Assembly: GCA_007844125.1 (NCBI GenBank)
Contig: CM017573.1
Span: forward strand, 10,109,783-10,173,782
From: Sinonovacula constricta
Taxonomy: Eukaryota; Mollusca; Bivalvia; Cardiida; Solecurtidae
Length of the DNA: 64,000 nucleotides
Reading direction: 5' to 3'
The number at the start of each line of letters is the position of its first letter. The first letter of the stretch is position 1. This document shows, in pieces, positions 13,002-25,420 of the stretch. Made by a program: the position numbers and the translations under genes. Under the pieces are notes generated by a model. The model ran no database searches. It was not told where the DNA came from and saw nothing but the letters and a program-made list of their open reading frames with translations.

Positions 13002-13610
13002 ATTATCATTCATCATATCAGCAACTTCACATGTTGCAATCCCATTAATTGCTCATAAAATCACTTGGGCCTCACATTATGCAAGTATAATGATACTAAA
13101 GTTGAAAATTCATTTAACCTGATGCAGTAAAGAACAGAAAGTATGAACTCTCACACACCCAAATATTATCAAAAAATTGGTAATTACCATATAATTTAGA
13201 ATTTCTCCACTCATACAGCTGTCTTTAGTACAAACAAATTAAACCATTTAACACTATAGTTCAGTATATTACCATGATTAGGACTCTCACTTTAACATTG
13301 CATGAACATGATTTTATAAATAGGCTTCCGTATCTAAATGTAAATTTTACTTTATGGCAACCCATTAAACTCTTAATATTGGTCTTTTCCTGACTTTACC
13401 TGATTAGGTGTATTTAATATGGAATGCTTTTCTGTCATCATCTTGTCACATGGAACCCATTCTGTCTTATTTCTTCCTGTTTCACCATTCCAATACCTCA
13501 CCTTGTATACAATTGCCCCATTATAGTGAGCGGCCTGCATATCTTTGTCCATTTCCCACTTACTTCATTTTCATCCTCTTTTCTGTTCTCCTTATCTATT
13601 ACCTGTTCCT
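13002..13610. other. AT-rich DNA, no gene seen
   Basis: Pyrimidine-rich near 13540-13615, directly before the SINE. No supported exon. Confidence 0.5.
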
Positions 13611-13880
13611 TCTCCTCAGGTGGTTGAGCGTCGGCTTGCTGATCGGGAGTTCGCGGGTTCGAACCCCGGACGGGTCTAACCAAAAACTTTAAAGTTGGTA
13701 GTAGTGGCTTCCCTCCTAACGCTCGGGGGCTAAGGGGACAGCATTACACCTGACTCGTCAGTGTCAGTATAATGGACCGGCCGGGTTCAGTCCTTGGGCA
13801 CCTGATAAGTGCCCCTGTGCTATAATGATAGAAATGTCGCTGCACAATATCGGCAAAAAAGCCGACAAATCCCAAATCCC
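13611..13880 (+). mobile_element. tRNA-derived SINE, family 1
   Basis: The head is truncated at its 5' end (begins CTCAGGTGGTTGAGCG) with B-box GGTTCGAACCCC. The body matches 12129-12398 and 17300-17564 (AAAGTTGGTAGTAGTGGC, GGACCGGCCGGGTTCAGTCC), ending CAAATCCCAAATCCC. No clear target-site duplication. Confidence 0.88.
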
Positions 13881-14355
13881 AGAGCTGCTACACCATTAAC
13901 CTTCCCAGTCATCACAGTGTCTCCGTCTGAGGCAAGTTCAGTCAGCTTACCGTCAGTGAATATGCCCATTTCACTAAAACTTAATAACCGTTTCCGGATT
14001 ATGAAACTTCGCCTATTTTGTAAGAATAAAGTGATATTTATGCGAAAATTTATTGCATATTGTAGTTTTTTTTATACAGAAACAAATTTAAATGTCTCTT
14101 TTTATGTTAAATGTCAAATTTTAGGTAAAAGCAACATAAGTTTTCCCTTAAAATAGCACAATACAGTTGTCTATGGCCGATACTATCGGCGATGATTTCT
14201 GCGGTCGGATTAGTTTATGGGTCAATTTTGGTCTGGGGAAAAAAGGGAAAAACTTTATTTCGCATGGATAAGACTCACCCCCCACTTTTTTATCATAATT
14301 TGGGGCAAAAAAATGCGTCTTATCTATAAAACTTTACGGTAGATTCTGTTAGATG
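13881..14355. other. AT-rich DNA, no gene seen
   Basis: A 115-codon frame starting at 13809 begins inside the SINE and has no family or splice support. Nothing else is seen. Confidence 0.4.
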
Positions 14356-14359
14356 CTTT

Positions 14360-15060
14360 ATGTCTAGATGAAGCACAGCTTTAATTGATGCACTTTCAAA
14401 GTTCTCTAAAATATTCCTACATGACAGGAACTTTCATTGTTTCATTACAACAGAACTGGACAAAGGTCACTAGGTTTTCATTAACTGCTATGTCACTAAC
14501 TTCATCTGTAAGCAAACCATATGTCAAACTCTTGTTAACTTTCTCAACAAGGTCAGCTTTGATTGCCTCACCCAATGTTTGAAATATTTCTTGGCGTGAA
14601 CCTTCAGACTGGTGCTTGAAATACTGCAGCGTATAATCTTCAGAAACTGTCTGGATGCCAGAAGTTAAGCTATGGTTGGAATTTCCTATTAGCTATAAGT
14701 TCTTTCATGAGAAAGTATGCAACTGAAAATGCTTTTTCAACATGTCTGTATTCAATTTCTGATTTCTTTACAAATTCATGAAAACATGAGGTATTTGTAC
14801 CAGGTCAGTTGTTATGGCATTTAAATGCAAACTGCTAGTAGAATGGGTATTCAGAGCATCATTCTTGAATCTTACACCTGAAGTGCCTGAAAAGACCTCT
14901 TTGTTGTTTTGGTGTTTCATCATGTGTTTTTTGCATACAACACAGTACATACCTTCTCCCTCGACATAAACCAACCACCAATTGTTTTTTTAAGGAATGA
15001 GTGATTGAATGTTTTAGGAAGAAGATGCTCACTTTCCTGTTCGCTTAATTTATTACAATA
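14360..15060 (-). pseudogene. hAT-type transposase relic with BED-like zinc finger
   Basis: Read on the minus strand with frameshifts. About 15020-14768 gives LPKTFNHSFLKK, then VVYVEGEGMYCVVCKKHMMKH and a following NTHSTSSLHLN, a C-x2-C ... H-x5-H zinc finger of the BED/TTF type found at the N-terminus of hAT-like and ZNF862-like proteins. 14765-14690 reads KHVEKAFSVAYFLMKELIAN. About 14650-14400 reads LGEAIKADLVEKVNKSL, then LLTDEVSDIAVNENLVTFVQ, the typical transposase stretch around a catalytic aspartate. Stops (TAG near 14688, TGA, TAG near 14420) and shifts break it, and the C-terminal dimerisation part is not seen. It is an inactive remnant. The 409-bp MITE at 15082 lies immediately 5' of it. 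Confidence 0.75.
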
Positions 15061-15081
15061 TTTTGCTGAACATGTATACAT

Positions 15082-15490
15082 CAGGGCTTTTTCAGGGGGT
15101 TTTGGGAAAAAGACCCCAGGCCAAACTGGGAATTTTTGACGAGGTAAATAGTAAAATATGGGGGGGAAAAGTATGGACAAATGAAACCAATTTGGGAAAT
15201 TTCAACATTTATTTTTCTGCATTTTCACGGTTACGTTCATACATAAATTCACGGCAAGTAGTTTTCACAGATCACCAATCAAAAGTAAATAAATGATTCG
15301 CTTAATTGGAAAAGTCTCTTGATTTCATGGTTTCTTGGTTATTTATTTTTTATAGGTAAAAGGCATTTCGGTTGAAATGGGAATTTATGAGATTGGGAAT
15401 TTTTTTCTTGAAATTGGGAAAAATGGTCGATATTTGACATTGGGAATGGGGCCATTAATCGCCCCCGTGAGACAGGCTGAAAAAGCCCTG
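15082..15490 (+). mobile_element. MITE with CAGGGCTTTTTCAG inverted ends, copy 1
   Basis: A 409-bp element with 14-bp terminal inverted repeats CAGGGCTTTTTCAG / CTGAAAAAGCCCTG. The CAGGG start suggests a hAT-like non-autonomous family. The whole element is the reverse complement of 40467-40874 (for example GTAAATAAATGATTCGCTTA and ATTTATTTTTTATAGGTAAA are shared). No clear target-site duplication remains on this copy. Confidence 0.9.
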
Positions 15491-16208
15491 TAACACAGAA
15501 TGCACATAGATCCAAACATCTCTCTGATATGATCTGTACACTCTTCAGCATTCCAACTGTGCCCTGAAAAAAAAACAACACGAAATAAGCAATTTTGGAT
15601 ATATTTAATATTTAAGCTGTTTCTACGATTACTGGCAATTAAACCTGTTAACTCGAAATTATTGCACAAGTCAAAATTTATCACAATATCTGCATTTGGG
15701 TTTTACCACAAAAGCAATACAGTTTTTCTTTAAGATTAGATTTAATGCAAAAAAATCCTGTTACAGTATATACTGTAACATTCTCAATGTGTGATTGAGA
15801 AAAGGATATATCTGCTTAATTACCAATTGATTCTGCACTATCTGTTCCTGACTGCAACCCTTCTATACAAGTGGCTGGCTTGGAAAATTCTTCCTGTTTA
15901 CTGGCCGTCCAATTTTATCTTTTTCATTTTGACAGGTCATGTTTTCAAAACATATTGGACTGTGTTCCTTTTTCACTACACAGAGCATTCAAACTATCAC
16001 AAATTATTGGAAAAATTTAACCAGTCTACATTGCGATAACGCTATTATCCAAAGCATTCCGAAACAGCATTTAATAGCACAAAATGGACAAAGTGCCAGA
16101 AAGGATCGACATTGGCGAAAACACATGCATGGACAACGATCGATTTTTGAATCTTTGGGAATTTCAACCGACCGAAACTTGATTTTAAATGGCCATTCCG
16201 GTTGGCGG
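15491..16208. other. AT-rich DNA, no gene seen
   Basis: TTACAGTATATACTGTAA (15762-15779) is an 18-bp perfect palindrome. Open frames of 82 and 135 codons at 15791-16346 have no family support, and the second overlaps the antisense LINE relic. No exon is supported. Confidence 0.4.
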
Positions 16209-16566
16209 CCGGCCCTTATTAAGAACCCTGCCTGTGTGTTGGTCTGGATCTGTGGGTGGTTTCTGGTCTGTCAGCGGTGTGGTGCTCCTATCTGCGGGTC
16301 CTCTTGTCTGTTGCGGCATCTAGGAGCTTCTGCTCTCCTGTCTTGAGGTGGTGGTTCAGGGTACTTCTCCAATGCAAGCGATCAGCTGCAACTGCTTCTC
16401 AGGACTCTGTGTCGATGTCAAGAGACTTTATGTCTCTTTTGCAGACGTCTTTGAAGCATAGCTGAGGATGGCCTGTGGTTCTCTTCCCTCTCGCTAGCTC
16501 ATCGTAGAGGAGGTCCTTGGGAATACGACTGTCCTCCATGCGGCTGACGTGTTCCAGCCAACGCTG
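16209..16566 (-). pseudogene. LINE ORF2 C-terminal relic
   Basis: Minus-strand reading gives LLRQRWLEHVSRMEDSRIPK, DLLYDELARGKRTTGHPQL, CFKDVCKRDIKSLDID and EAVAADRLHWRSTLN. This RWLGHV-R-M---R-PK-LLYGEL--GKR--GRP order is the familiar C-terminal tail downstream of reverse transcriptase in animal non-LTR retrotransposons. A TGA stands where a tryptophan codon is expected (before EAVAADR) and a TAG follows further on. The reverse transcriptase core is absent, so this is a 5'-truncated dead copy. Confidence 0.85.
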
Positions 16567-16825
16567 TCTGAGCAGGGTGTGACATATATACCAGTAATTA
16601 ATTTTTTTTTCGAATTTTCATTTCCTTATAGATTCCAGTAAAAATGATAAAGTGTGTAGTATCTATGTTACATTGTATGTTTGCAAAGTATCAATTTAAT
16701 TGAGTGATTTAATTTTTAGGGAAAAAATTCCCTAATCAAACTTATCAAACATATTTATTTAATACCTTAAATATTTTTCATTTTTTATACCATGGTGACA
16801 GTGAATACAGCAGATGTGGAAGTAG

Positions 16826-16896
16826 GACATCTGTTACAAAGCCTATGATGTTGATGGCTCCCAGAGTTCCTTTATTATGTACCTGAGTGAGATGAG
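16826..16896 (+). CDS. Candidate exon A of an unidentified plus-strand gene
   Basis: Open from GAC at 16826 to a donor GAG|GTAGGT at 16896/16897, ending two bases into a codon. The peptide contains DICYKAYDVDGSQSSFIMY and ends LSEMR. DVDGS resembles the start of an EF-hand loop, but the rest does not follow the EF-hand pattern, so no family is claimed. The acceptor GGAAGTAG lacks a pyrimidine tract and is the weak point. Phase fits candidate exon B at 18614 (AG + G). Confidence 0.28.
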
Positions 16897-17288
16897 GTAG
16901 GTATCATGAAAAAACATATCATGACGTATTGGAGTGTATTTTGATACATACAGTCAAAGTCATTGGGAGTGCCGGTTTACTGCGAACAATGCATGGGCTG
17001 GAATAATCCAAATGACCTCATTCGTCTAGGAGTCTGCCTTTTTGAATTGCGTAATTCTCTGCAGTAATGTGCAAGAAGCAATTGATAAAGTTTATATATA
17101 TCACAGTGAAAGATAAGAAAAGTTAATTGTTGGAAAAGAAAAAAATTATAGAATAAGCATCATGTTTATATTTTACTCTTTTCAAATTATAAACAAATTA
17201 AAATTTACTTATGTATATTATGTACGTATAAAGCATTGTCGAATAGACATGAACATGTTATCATTGTCAACAAACTGCAACATACAAT
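16897..17288. other. AT-rich DNA, no gene seen
   Basis: No exon, RNA or tandem repeat seen. Confidence 0.5.
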
Positions 17289-17299
17289 ACACAATGGTT

Positions 17300-17564
17300 T
17301 AGCTCAGGTGGTAGAGCATCGCCTTGCGGATCGGGATGTCGTAGGTTTAAACCCCAGCTAGGTCAAACAAGACTTTATAGTTGGTAGTAGTGGCTTCCCT
17401 CCTAACGCTCAGGGCTATGGGGACAGCATTACACCTGACTCGTTGGTGTCAGTATAATGGACCGGCCGGGTTCAGGCCCTGGGCACCTCATAAGTGCCCC
17501 TGTGCTGTAATGATAGAAATGTTGCTGCACAGTATCGGCAGAAATGCCGACAAATCCCAATCCC
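17300..17564 (+). mobile_element. tRNA-derived SINE, family 1, with 11-bp TSD
   Basis: Begins TAGCTCAGGTGGTAGAGC with a mutated B-box (GGTTTAAACCCC) and ends CAAATCCCAATCCC. ACACAATGGTT is repeated exactly at 17289-17299 and 17565-17575. Confidence 0.92.
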
Positions 17565-17575
17565 ACACAATGGTT

Positions 17576-18285
17576 ACAAGCACATATTATTAAAACACAT
17601 AGTATTATAGGCTATAGCTGATCTGGATATCTCCTTGCTGAATTGTTTAGCTAAGATTGCACCCACTATGCTTGCCATTTCCAAATTGAGTTGAAGGTAA
17701 TATTGGTAAGCATATATACCTACCTCAGTATTTTATACCTACCACCCTGACAGTATGCAGTACTTCTGTGACGTAAAGATATTACAACTCAATCTTTAAA
17801 TGGATTGTCACACTGCCTAATTGATGATGCATTGTAACTGATCTTCACGTCATATCCAATTAACAAATTAAACCAACCAATTAACGAAGCCAAACCCTGA
17901 TGTGACAGGAGTAACCTCATTTCACAGTTTGACAGGTGAAGGTATGGCCGACTGATGACTCGATTGGCTTTAGAGAAGATTTGTGAAAAAGGCATTAAAA
18001 CTAAACGACGAAAATTGACTGAATAATTCCGAAACCTTGGTTAATGCAAATAAATAATCAGAGGTTTTCTACAGTAAATTCGTAGGGAAAAAAATTCAGG
18101 CTGGCCAGTGACTTTGAATAATGCCTAGGCTTCAGACAACCCGAGTTTGAATAACCGAGGTTTTGACAGTTCTTCATTAACTTGTGCAAATATGGCCCTA
18201 CACTTTATGAGCAAAAGTGCTTGTTTTAAGCTTAAAAATGAACTAAAAAATTATAGTCGCTAACTTTTAACCTCCGTTTTTAGCT
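17576..18285. other. AT-rich DNA, no gene seen
   Basis: No supported feature. A minus-strand frame at 17789-17995 has no splice or family support. Confidence 0.5.
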
Positions 18286-18480
18286 CACCTTAGCTTATGC
18301 TCAAGATAAGCTATTATGATCTCCTGGTGTCCAACATCACGTGTATGTCAACATTTTTAACCAACATCTCGGAAACTGTTTAGCCACACTTTCTTAGAAT
18401 TTTCACTAGGCAGGGTAAACGAAAAGGTGGTTTAGGAATTTTGATCTGTCAAAAAAACAGGGCCACCATGTAATGTATCT
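18286..18480 (+). repeat. Bivalve-type dispersed repeat, GCTCACC end
   Basis: Begins TTAGCTCACCTTAGCTTATG with CTCAAGATAAGCTATTATGA and runs on with CCAACATCTCGGAAACTG and CTAGGCAGGG. This is the 5' end pattern of a repeat family widespread in bivalve genomes. The internal core of what I take to be the same family is at 46930-47190. Confidence 0.55.
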
Positions 18481-18613
18481 ACACTTGAAATTGAACAACA
18501 GCCTCATCAACAGTTGTATTTTAATTATTTCTGCTGTGACAGACATATAACCGTTAAGGCAGCACTGAAGTTTACTGATTGAGTTTTTTTTGTTTCAGGT
18601 CAGAGTAGCACAG

Positions 18614-18656
18614 GTCAGTGAAAGCGCCAACTGATTATCTCCTTTTGGTTACCAAG
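18614..18656 (+). CDS. Candidate exon B of an unidentified plus-strand gene
   Basis: A 43-base segment between GCACAG (acceptor) and ACCAAG|GTAAGT (strong donor). After one base completing the codon from exon A it reads SVKAPTDYLLLVTK and ends on a codon boundary, in phase with candidate exon C. The better-looking acceptor 17 bases upstream (TTTGTTTCAG) gives stops in every frame, so only this internal site keeps the segment open. Confidence 0.28.
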
Positions 18657-21600
18657 GTAAGTCAGATGTTTGAATCCGATTTCTTAAAGCCATGCAAAAC
18701 AGTTCAAAACAAGAAATGTAAGATCTCGAGATGGTAGGGAAGGTAGGATGATCAGTCGCAGTACTCCCTGGAGAGAGTGGGGAAGATAGGATGATCAGTA
18801 GCAGTACACCCTCGAGATGGTAGGGAAGGTAGGATGATCAGTCGCAATACACCCTCGAGATGGTAGGGAAGGTAGGATGATCAGTCGCAGTACACCCTGG
18901 AGATGGTGGGGAAGGTAGGATTATCAGTCGCAGTACACCCTGGAGATGGTAGGGAAGGTAGGAGGATCAGTCGCATTACATCCTTGTGATGGTGGGGAAG
19001 GTAGAATGATCAGTCACAGTACACCCTCGAGATGGTGGGGAAGATAGGATGATCAGTAGCAGTACACCCTGGAGATGGTAGGGAAGATAGTATGATCAGT
19101 CGCAGTACTCCCTGGAGATGGTAAGGAAGGTAGAATGATCAGTTGCAGTGCACCCTGGACATGGTGGGGAAGGTAGTATGATCAGTCACAGTACTCCCTG
19201 GAGATGGTGGGGAAGGTAGAATGATCAGTCACAGTACACCCTGGAGATGGTGGGGAAGGTAGGAGGATCAGTCGCAGTACATCCTTGTGATGGTGGGGAA
19301 GGTAGGATGATCAGTCGCAGTACTCCCTGGAGAGAGTGGGGAAGATAGGATGATCAGTAGCAGTACACCCTGGAGATGGTAGGGAAGATAGTATGATCAG
19401 TCGCAGTACTCCCTGGAGATGGTAAGGAAGGTAGAATGATCAGTTGCAGTGCACCCTGGACATGGTGGGGAAGGTAGTATGATCAGTCACAGTACTCCCT
19501 GGAGATGGTGGGGAAGGTAGAATGATCAGTCACAGTACACCCTGGAGATGGTGGGGAAGGTAGGATGATCAGTCACAGTACACCCTGGAGATGGTGGGGA
19601 AGGTAGAATGATCAAGTGCAGTACACCCTGGACATGGTGGGGAAGGTAGTATGATCAGTTGCAGTGCTCCCTGGAGATGGTGGGTAAGGTAGGATGATCA
19701 GTCGCAGTACACCCTCGAGATGGTGGGGAAGGTAGAATGATCAGTCGCAGTACACCCTAAAGATGGTGGGGAAGGTAGGATGACCCGTCGCAGTACACCC
19801 TAAAGATTGTGGGGAAGGTAGGATGATCAGTCGTAGTACACCCTAAAGATGGTGGGGAAGGTAGGATGATCAGTTGCAGTACACCCTGGAGATGGTAGGG
19901 AAGAAAGGATGATCAGTCACAGTACACCCTCGAGATGGTGAGGAAGGTAGAATGATCAGTCGCAGTACACCCTGGAGATGGTGGGGAAGGTAGGAGGATC
20001 AGTCGCAGTACACCCTGGAGATGGTGGGGAAGGTAGGATGATCAGTCGCAGTACACCCTGGAGATGGTGGGGAATGTAGGATGATCAGTCACAGTACACC
20101 CTGGAGATGGTGGGGAAGGTAGGATGATCCATCGCAGTACATCCTGGAGATGGTGGGGAAGGTAGGATGATCAGTCGCAGTACACCCTCAAGATGGTGGG
20201 GAAGGTAGGATGATCAGTCGTAGTACACCCTAAAGATGGTGGGGAAGGTAGGATGATCAGTTGCAGTACACCCTAAAAATGGTGGGGAAGGTAGAATGAT
20301 CAGTCGCAGTACACCCTAAAAATGGTGGGGAAGGTAGAATGATCAGTCGCAGTACACCCTAAAGATGGTGGGGAAGGTAGGATGATCCGTCGCAGTACAC
20401 CCTGGAGATGGTGGGGAAGGTAGGATGATCAGTCGCAATACACCCTAAAGATTGTGGGGAAGGTAGGATGATCAGTCGTAGTACACCTTAAAGATGGTGG
20501 GGAAGGTAGGATGATCAGTTGCAGTACACCCTGGAGATGGTGGGGAAGGTAGGATGATCAGTCGCAGTACACCCTAAAGATTGTGGGGAAGGTAGGATGA
20601 TCAGTCGTAGTACACCTTAAAGATGGTAGGGAAGGTAGGATGATCAGTCGCAGTACAACCTCAAGATGGTAGGGAAGGTAGGATGATCAGTCGCAGTACA
20701 ACCTCGAGATGGTAGGGGAAGGTAGGATGATCAGTCGCAGTACACCCTCGAGATGGTGGGGGAAGGTAGGATGATCAGTCGCAGTACACCCTGGAGATGG
20801 TGGGGGAAGGTAGGATGATCAGTCGCAGTACACCCTCGAGATGGTGGGGAAGGTAGGATGATCATTCGCAGTACACCCTGGAGATGGTGGGGAAGGTAGG
20901 ATGATCAGTCGCAGTACACCCTGGAGATGGTAGGGAAGGTAGGATGATCAGTCGCAGTACACCCTGGAGATGGTGGGGAAGGTCGAATGATCAGTCGAGT
21001 ACACCCTCGAGATGGTGGGGAAGGTAGGATGATCAGTCGCAGTACACCCTGGAGATGGTGGGGAAGGTAGGATGATCAGTCGCAGTACTCCCTGGAGATG
21101 GTGGGGAACGTAGAATGATCAGTTGCAGTACACCCTGGAGATGGAAGGGAAGGTTGGATAATCTGTTGCAGTACACCCTGGAGATGGTGGGGAAGGTAGA
21201 ATGATCTGTTGCAGTACACCCTGGAGATGGTGGGGAAGGTAGAATGATCAGTCGCAGTACACCCTCGAGATGGTGGGGAAGATAGGATGATCAGTCGCAG
21301 TACACCCTGGAGATGGTGGGGAAGGTAGGATGATCAGTCGCAGTACACCCTCAAGATGGTGGGGAAGGTAGAATGATCAGTCGCAGTACACCCTCAAGAT
21401 GGTGGGGAAAGTAGGATTATCAGTCGCAGTACACCCTGGAGATGGTGGGGAAGGTAGGATGATCAGTCGCAGTACACCCTGGAGATGGTGGGGAAGGTAG
21501 AATGATCAGTCGCAGTACACCCTGGAGATGGAAGGGAAGGTAGGATGATCTGTTCCAGTACACCCTCAAGATGGTGGGGAAGGTAGAATGATCAGTCGCA

Positions 21601-21899
21601 GTACACCCTCAAGATGGTGGGGAAGGTAGGATTATCAGTCGCAGTACACCCTGGAGATGGTGGGGAAGGTAGAATGATCAGTCACAGTACACCCTGGAGA
21701 TGGTGGGGAAGGTAGAATGATCAGTCGCAGTACACCCTCAAGATGGTGGGGAAGGTAGGATTATCAGTCGCAGTACACCCTGAAGATGGTGGGGAAGGTA
21801 GGATGATCAGTCGCAGTACACCCTGGAGATGGTGGGTAAGGTAGAATGATCAGTCGCAGTACACCCTGGAGATGGTGGGGAAGGTAGAATGATCAGTCG

Positions 21900-24800
21900 C
21901 AGTACTCCCTGGAGATGGTGGGGAAGGTAGAATGATCAGTCGCAGTACACCCTGGAGATGGAAGGGAAGGTAGGATGATCTGTTCCAGTACACCCTCAAG
22001 ATGGTGGGGAAGGTAGAATGATCAGTCGCAGTACACCCTCAAGATGGTGGGGAAGGTAGGATTATCAGTCGCAGTACACCCTGGAGATGGTGGGGAAGGT
22101 AGAATGATCAGTTGCAGTACACCCTCAAGATGGTGGGGAAGGTAGAATGATCAGTCGCAGTACACCCTCAAGATGGTGGGGAAGGTAGGATTATCAGTCG
22201 CAGTACACCCTGAAGATGGTGGGGAAGGTAGGATGATCAGTCGCAGTACACCCTGGAGATGGTGGGTAAGGTAGAATGATCAGTCGCAGTACACCCTGGA
22301 GATGGTGGGGAAGGTAGTATGATCAGTCACAGTACTCCCTGGAGATGGTGGGGAAGGTAGAATGATCAGTCACAGTACTCCCTGGAGATGGTGGGGAAGG
22401 TAGAATGATCAGTCACAGTACACCCTGGAGATGGTGGGGAAGGTAGAATGATCAGTCGCAGTACACCCTGGAGATGGTGGGGAAGGTAGGATGATCTGTT
22501 CCAGTACACCCTCAAGATGGTGGGGAAGGTAGAATGATCAGTCGCAGTACACCCTCGAGATTGTGGGGAAGATAGGATGATCAGTCGCAGTACACCCTGG
22601 AGATGGTAGGGAAGGTAGAATGATGAGTCGCAGTACACCCTGTAGATGGTGGGGAAGGTATGATGATCAGTCGCAGTACACCCTCAAGATGGTGGGGAAG
22701 GTAGAATGATGAGTCGCAGTACACCCTGTAGATGGTGGGGAAGGTATGATGATCAGTCGCAGTACACCCTGGAGATGGTGGGGAAGGTAGAATGATCAGT
22801 CGCAGTACACCCTGGAGATGGTGGGGAAGGTAGTATGATCAGTCGCAGTACACCCTGGAGATGGTGGGGAAGGGAGGATGATCAGTAGCAGTACACCCTC
22901 AAGATGGTGGGGAAGGTAGAATGATCAGTCGCAGTTCACCCTCAAGATGGTGGGGAAGGTAGGATGATCAGTCGCAGTACACCCTGGAGATGGTGGAGAA
23001 GGTAGAATGATCAGTCGCAGTACACCCTCGAGATGGTGGGGAAGGTAGAATGATCAGTCGCAGTACACCCTCAAGATGGTGGGGAAGGTAGAATGATCAG
23101 TCGCAGTACACCCTCAAGATGGTGGGGAAGGTAGGATGATCAGTCGCAGTACACCCTCAAGATGGTGGGGAAGGTAGGATGATCAGTCGCAGTACACCCT
23201 GGAGATGGTGGGGAAGGTAGGATGATCAGTCGCAGTACACCCTGGAGATGGTGGGGAAGGTAGAATGATCAGTCGCAGTACACCCTGGAGATGGTGGGGA
23301 AGGTAGAATGATCAGTCACAGTACACCCTGGAGATGGTGGGGAAGGTAGAATGATCAGTCACAGTACACCCTGGAGATGGTGGGGAAGGTAGAATGATCG
23401 GTCACAGTACACCCTGGAGATGGTGGGGAAGGGAGGATGATCAGTCACAGTACACCATGGAGATGGTGGGAAGGTAGAATGATCAGTCACAGTACACCCT
23501 GGAGATGGTGGGGAAGGGAGGATGATCAGTCACAGTACACCATGGAGATGGTGGGAAGGTAGAATGATCAGTCACAGTACACCCTGGAGATGGTGGGGAA
23601 GGTAGAATGATCAGTCACAGTACACCCTGGAGATGGTGGGGAAGGTAGAATGATCAGTCGCAGTACTCCCTGGAGATGGTGGGGAAGGTAGAATGATCAG
23701 TCGCAGTACACCCTGGAGATGGAAGGGAAGGTAGGATGATCTGTTCCAGTACACCCTCAAGATGGTGGGGAAGGTAGAATGATCAGTCGCAGTACACCCT
23801 CAAGATGGTGGGGAAGGTAGGATTATCAGTCGCAGTACACCCTGGAGATGGTGGGGAAGGTAGAATGATCAGTTGCAGTACACCCTCAAGATGGTGGGGA
23901 AGGTAGAATGATCAGTCGCAGTACACCCTCAAGATGGTGGGGAAGGTAGGATTATCAGTCGCAGTACACCCAGAAGATGGTGGGGAAGGTAGGATGATCA
24001 GTCGCAGTACACCCTGGAGATGGTGGGTAAGGTAGAATGATCAGTCGCAGTACACCCTGGAGATGGTGGGGAAGGTAGTATGATCAGTCACAGTACTCCC
24101 TGGAGATGGTGGGGAAGGTAGAATGATCAGTCACAGTACTCCCTGGAGATGGTGGGGAAGGTAGAATGATCAGTCACAGTACACCCTGGAGATGGTGGGG
24201 AAGGTAGAATGATCAGTCGCAGTACACCCTGGAGATGGTGGGGAAGGTAGGATGATCTGTTCCAGTACACCCTCAAGATGGTGGGGAAGGTAGAATGATC
24301 AGTCGCAGTACACCCTCGAGATTGTGGGGAAGATAGGATGATCAGTCGCAGTACACCCTGGAGATGGTAGGGAAGGTAGAATGATGAGTCGCAGTACACC
24401 CTGTAGATGGTGGGGAAGGTATGATGATCAGTCGCAGTACACCCTCAAGATGGTGGGGAAGGTAGAATGATGAGTCGCAGTACACCCTGTAGATGGTGGG
24501 GAAGGTATGATGATCAGTCGCAGTACACCCTGGAGATGGTGGGGAAGGTAGAATGATCAGTCGCAGTACACCCTGGAGATGGTGGGGAAGGTAGTATGAT
24601 CAGTCGCAGTACACCCTGGAGATGGTGGGGAAGGGAGGATGATCAGTAGCAGTACACCCTCAAGATGGTGGGGAAGGTAGAATGATCAGTCGCAGTTCAC
24701 CCTCAAGATGGTGGGGAAGGTAGGATGATCAGTCGCAGTACACCCTGGAGATGGTGGAGAAGGTAGAATGATCAGTCGCAGTACACCCTCGAGATGGTGG

Positions 24801-25420
24801 GGAAGGTAGAATGATCAGTCGCAGTACACCCTCAAGATGGTGGGGAAGGTAGAATGATCAGTCGCAGTACACCCTCAAGATGGTGGGGAAGGTAGGATGA
24901 TCAGTCGCAGTACACCCTCAAGATGGTGGGGAAGGTAGGATTATCAGTCGCAGTACACCCTGGAGATGGTGGGGAAGGTAGGATGATCAGTCGCAGTACA
25001 CCCTGGAGATGGTGGGGAAGGTAGAATGATCAGTCGCAGTACACCCTGGAGATGGTGGGTAAGGTAGAATGATCAGTCACAGTACTCCCTGGAGATGGTG
25101 GGGAAGGTAGAATGATCAGTCACAGTACACCCTGGAGATGGTGGGGAAGGTAGAATGATCGGTCACAGTACACCCTGGAGATGGTGGGGAAGGGAGGATG
25201 ATCAGTCACAGTACACCATGGAGATGGTGGGAAGGTAGAATGATCAGTCACAGTACACCCTGGAGATGGTGGGGAAGGGAGGATGATCAGTCACAGTACA
25301 CCATGGAGATGGTGGGAAGGTAGAATGATCAGTCACAGTACACCCTGGAGATGGTGGGGAAGGTAGAATGATCAGTCACAGTACACCCTGGAGATGGTGG
25401 GGAAGGTAGAATGATCGGTC
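21900..25420. repeat. 1761-bp higher-order duplication inside the satellite
   Basis: The order of variant monomers repeats with an offset of 1761 bp: the GAAGGGAAGG/CTGTTCCAG pair is at 21961 and 23722, and an identical 273-bp open frame occurs at 22366-22638 and 24127-24399. Collinearity frays around 23160/24920. About 41 monomers were copied as one block. Confidence 0.88.

Noticed and set aside
16826..16896. EF-hand (calbindin/secretagogin-like) gene
   Set aside because: Only YDVDGS resembles an EF-hand loop; the following positions lack the Gly/Ile and final Glu spacing, and no second EF-hand was found nearby.
18597..18656. A 60-base exon from the better acceptor TTTGTTTCAG to GTAAGT
   Set aside because: All three frames contain a stop, so it cannot be coding at that length; only the shorter version from 18614 is kept, at low confidence.
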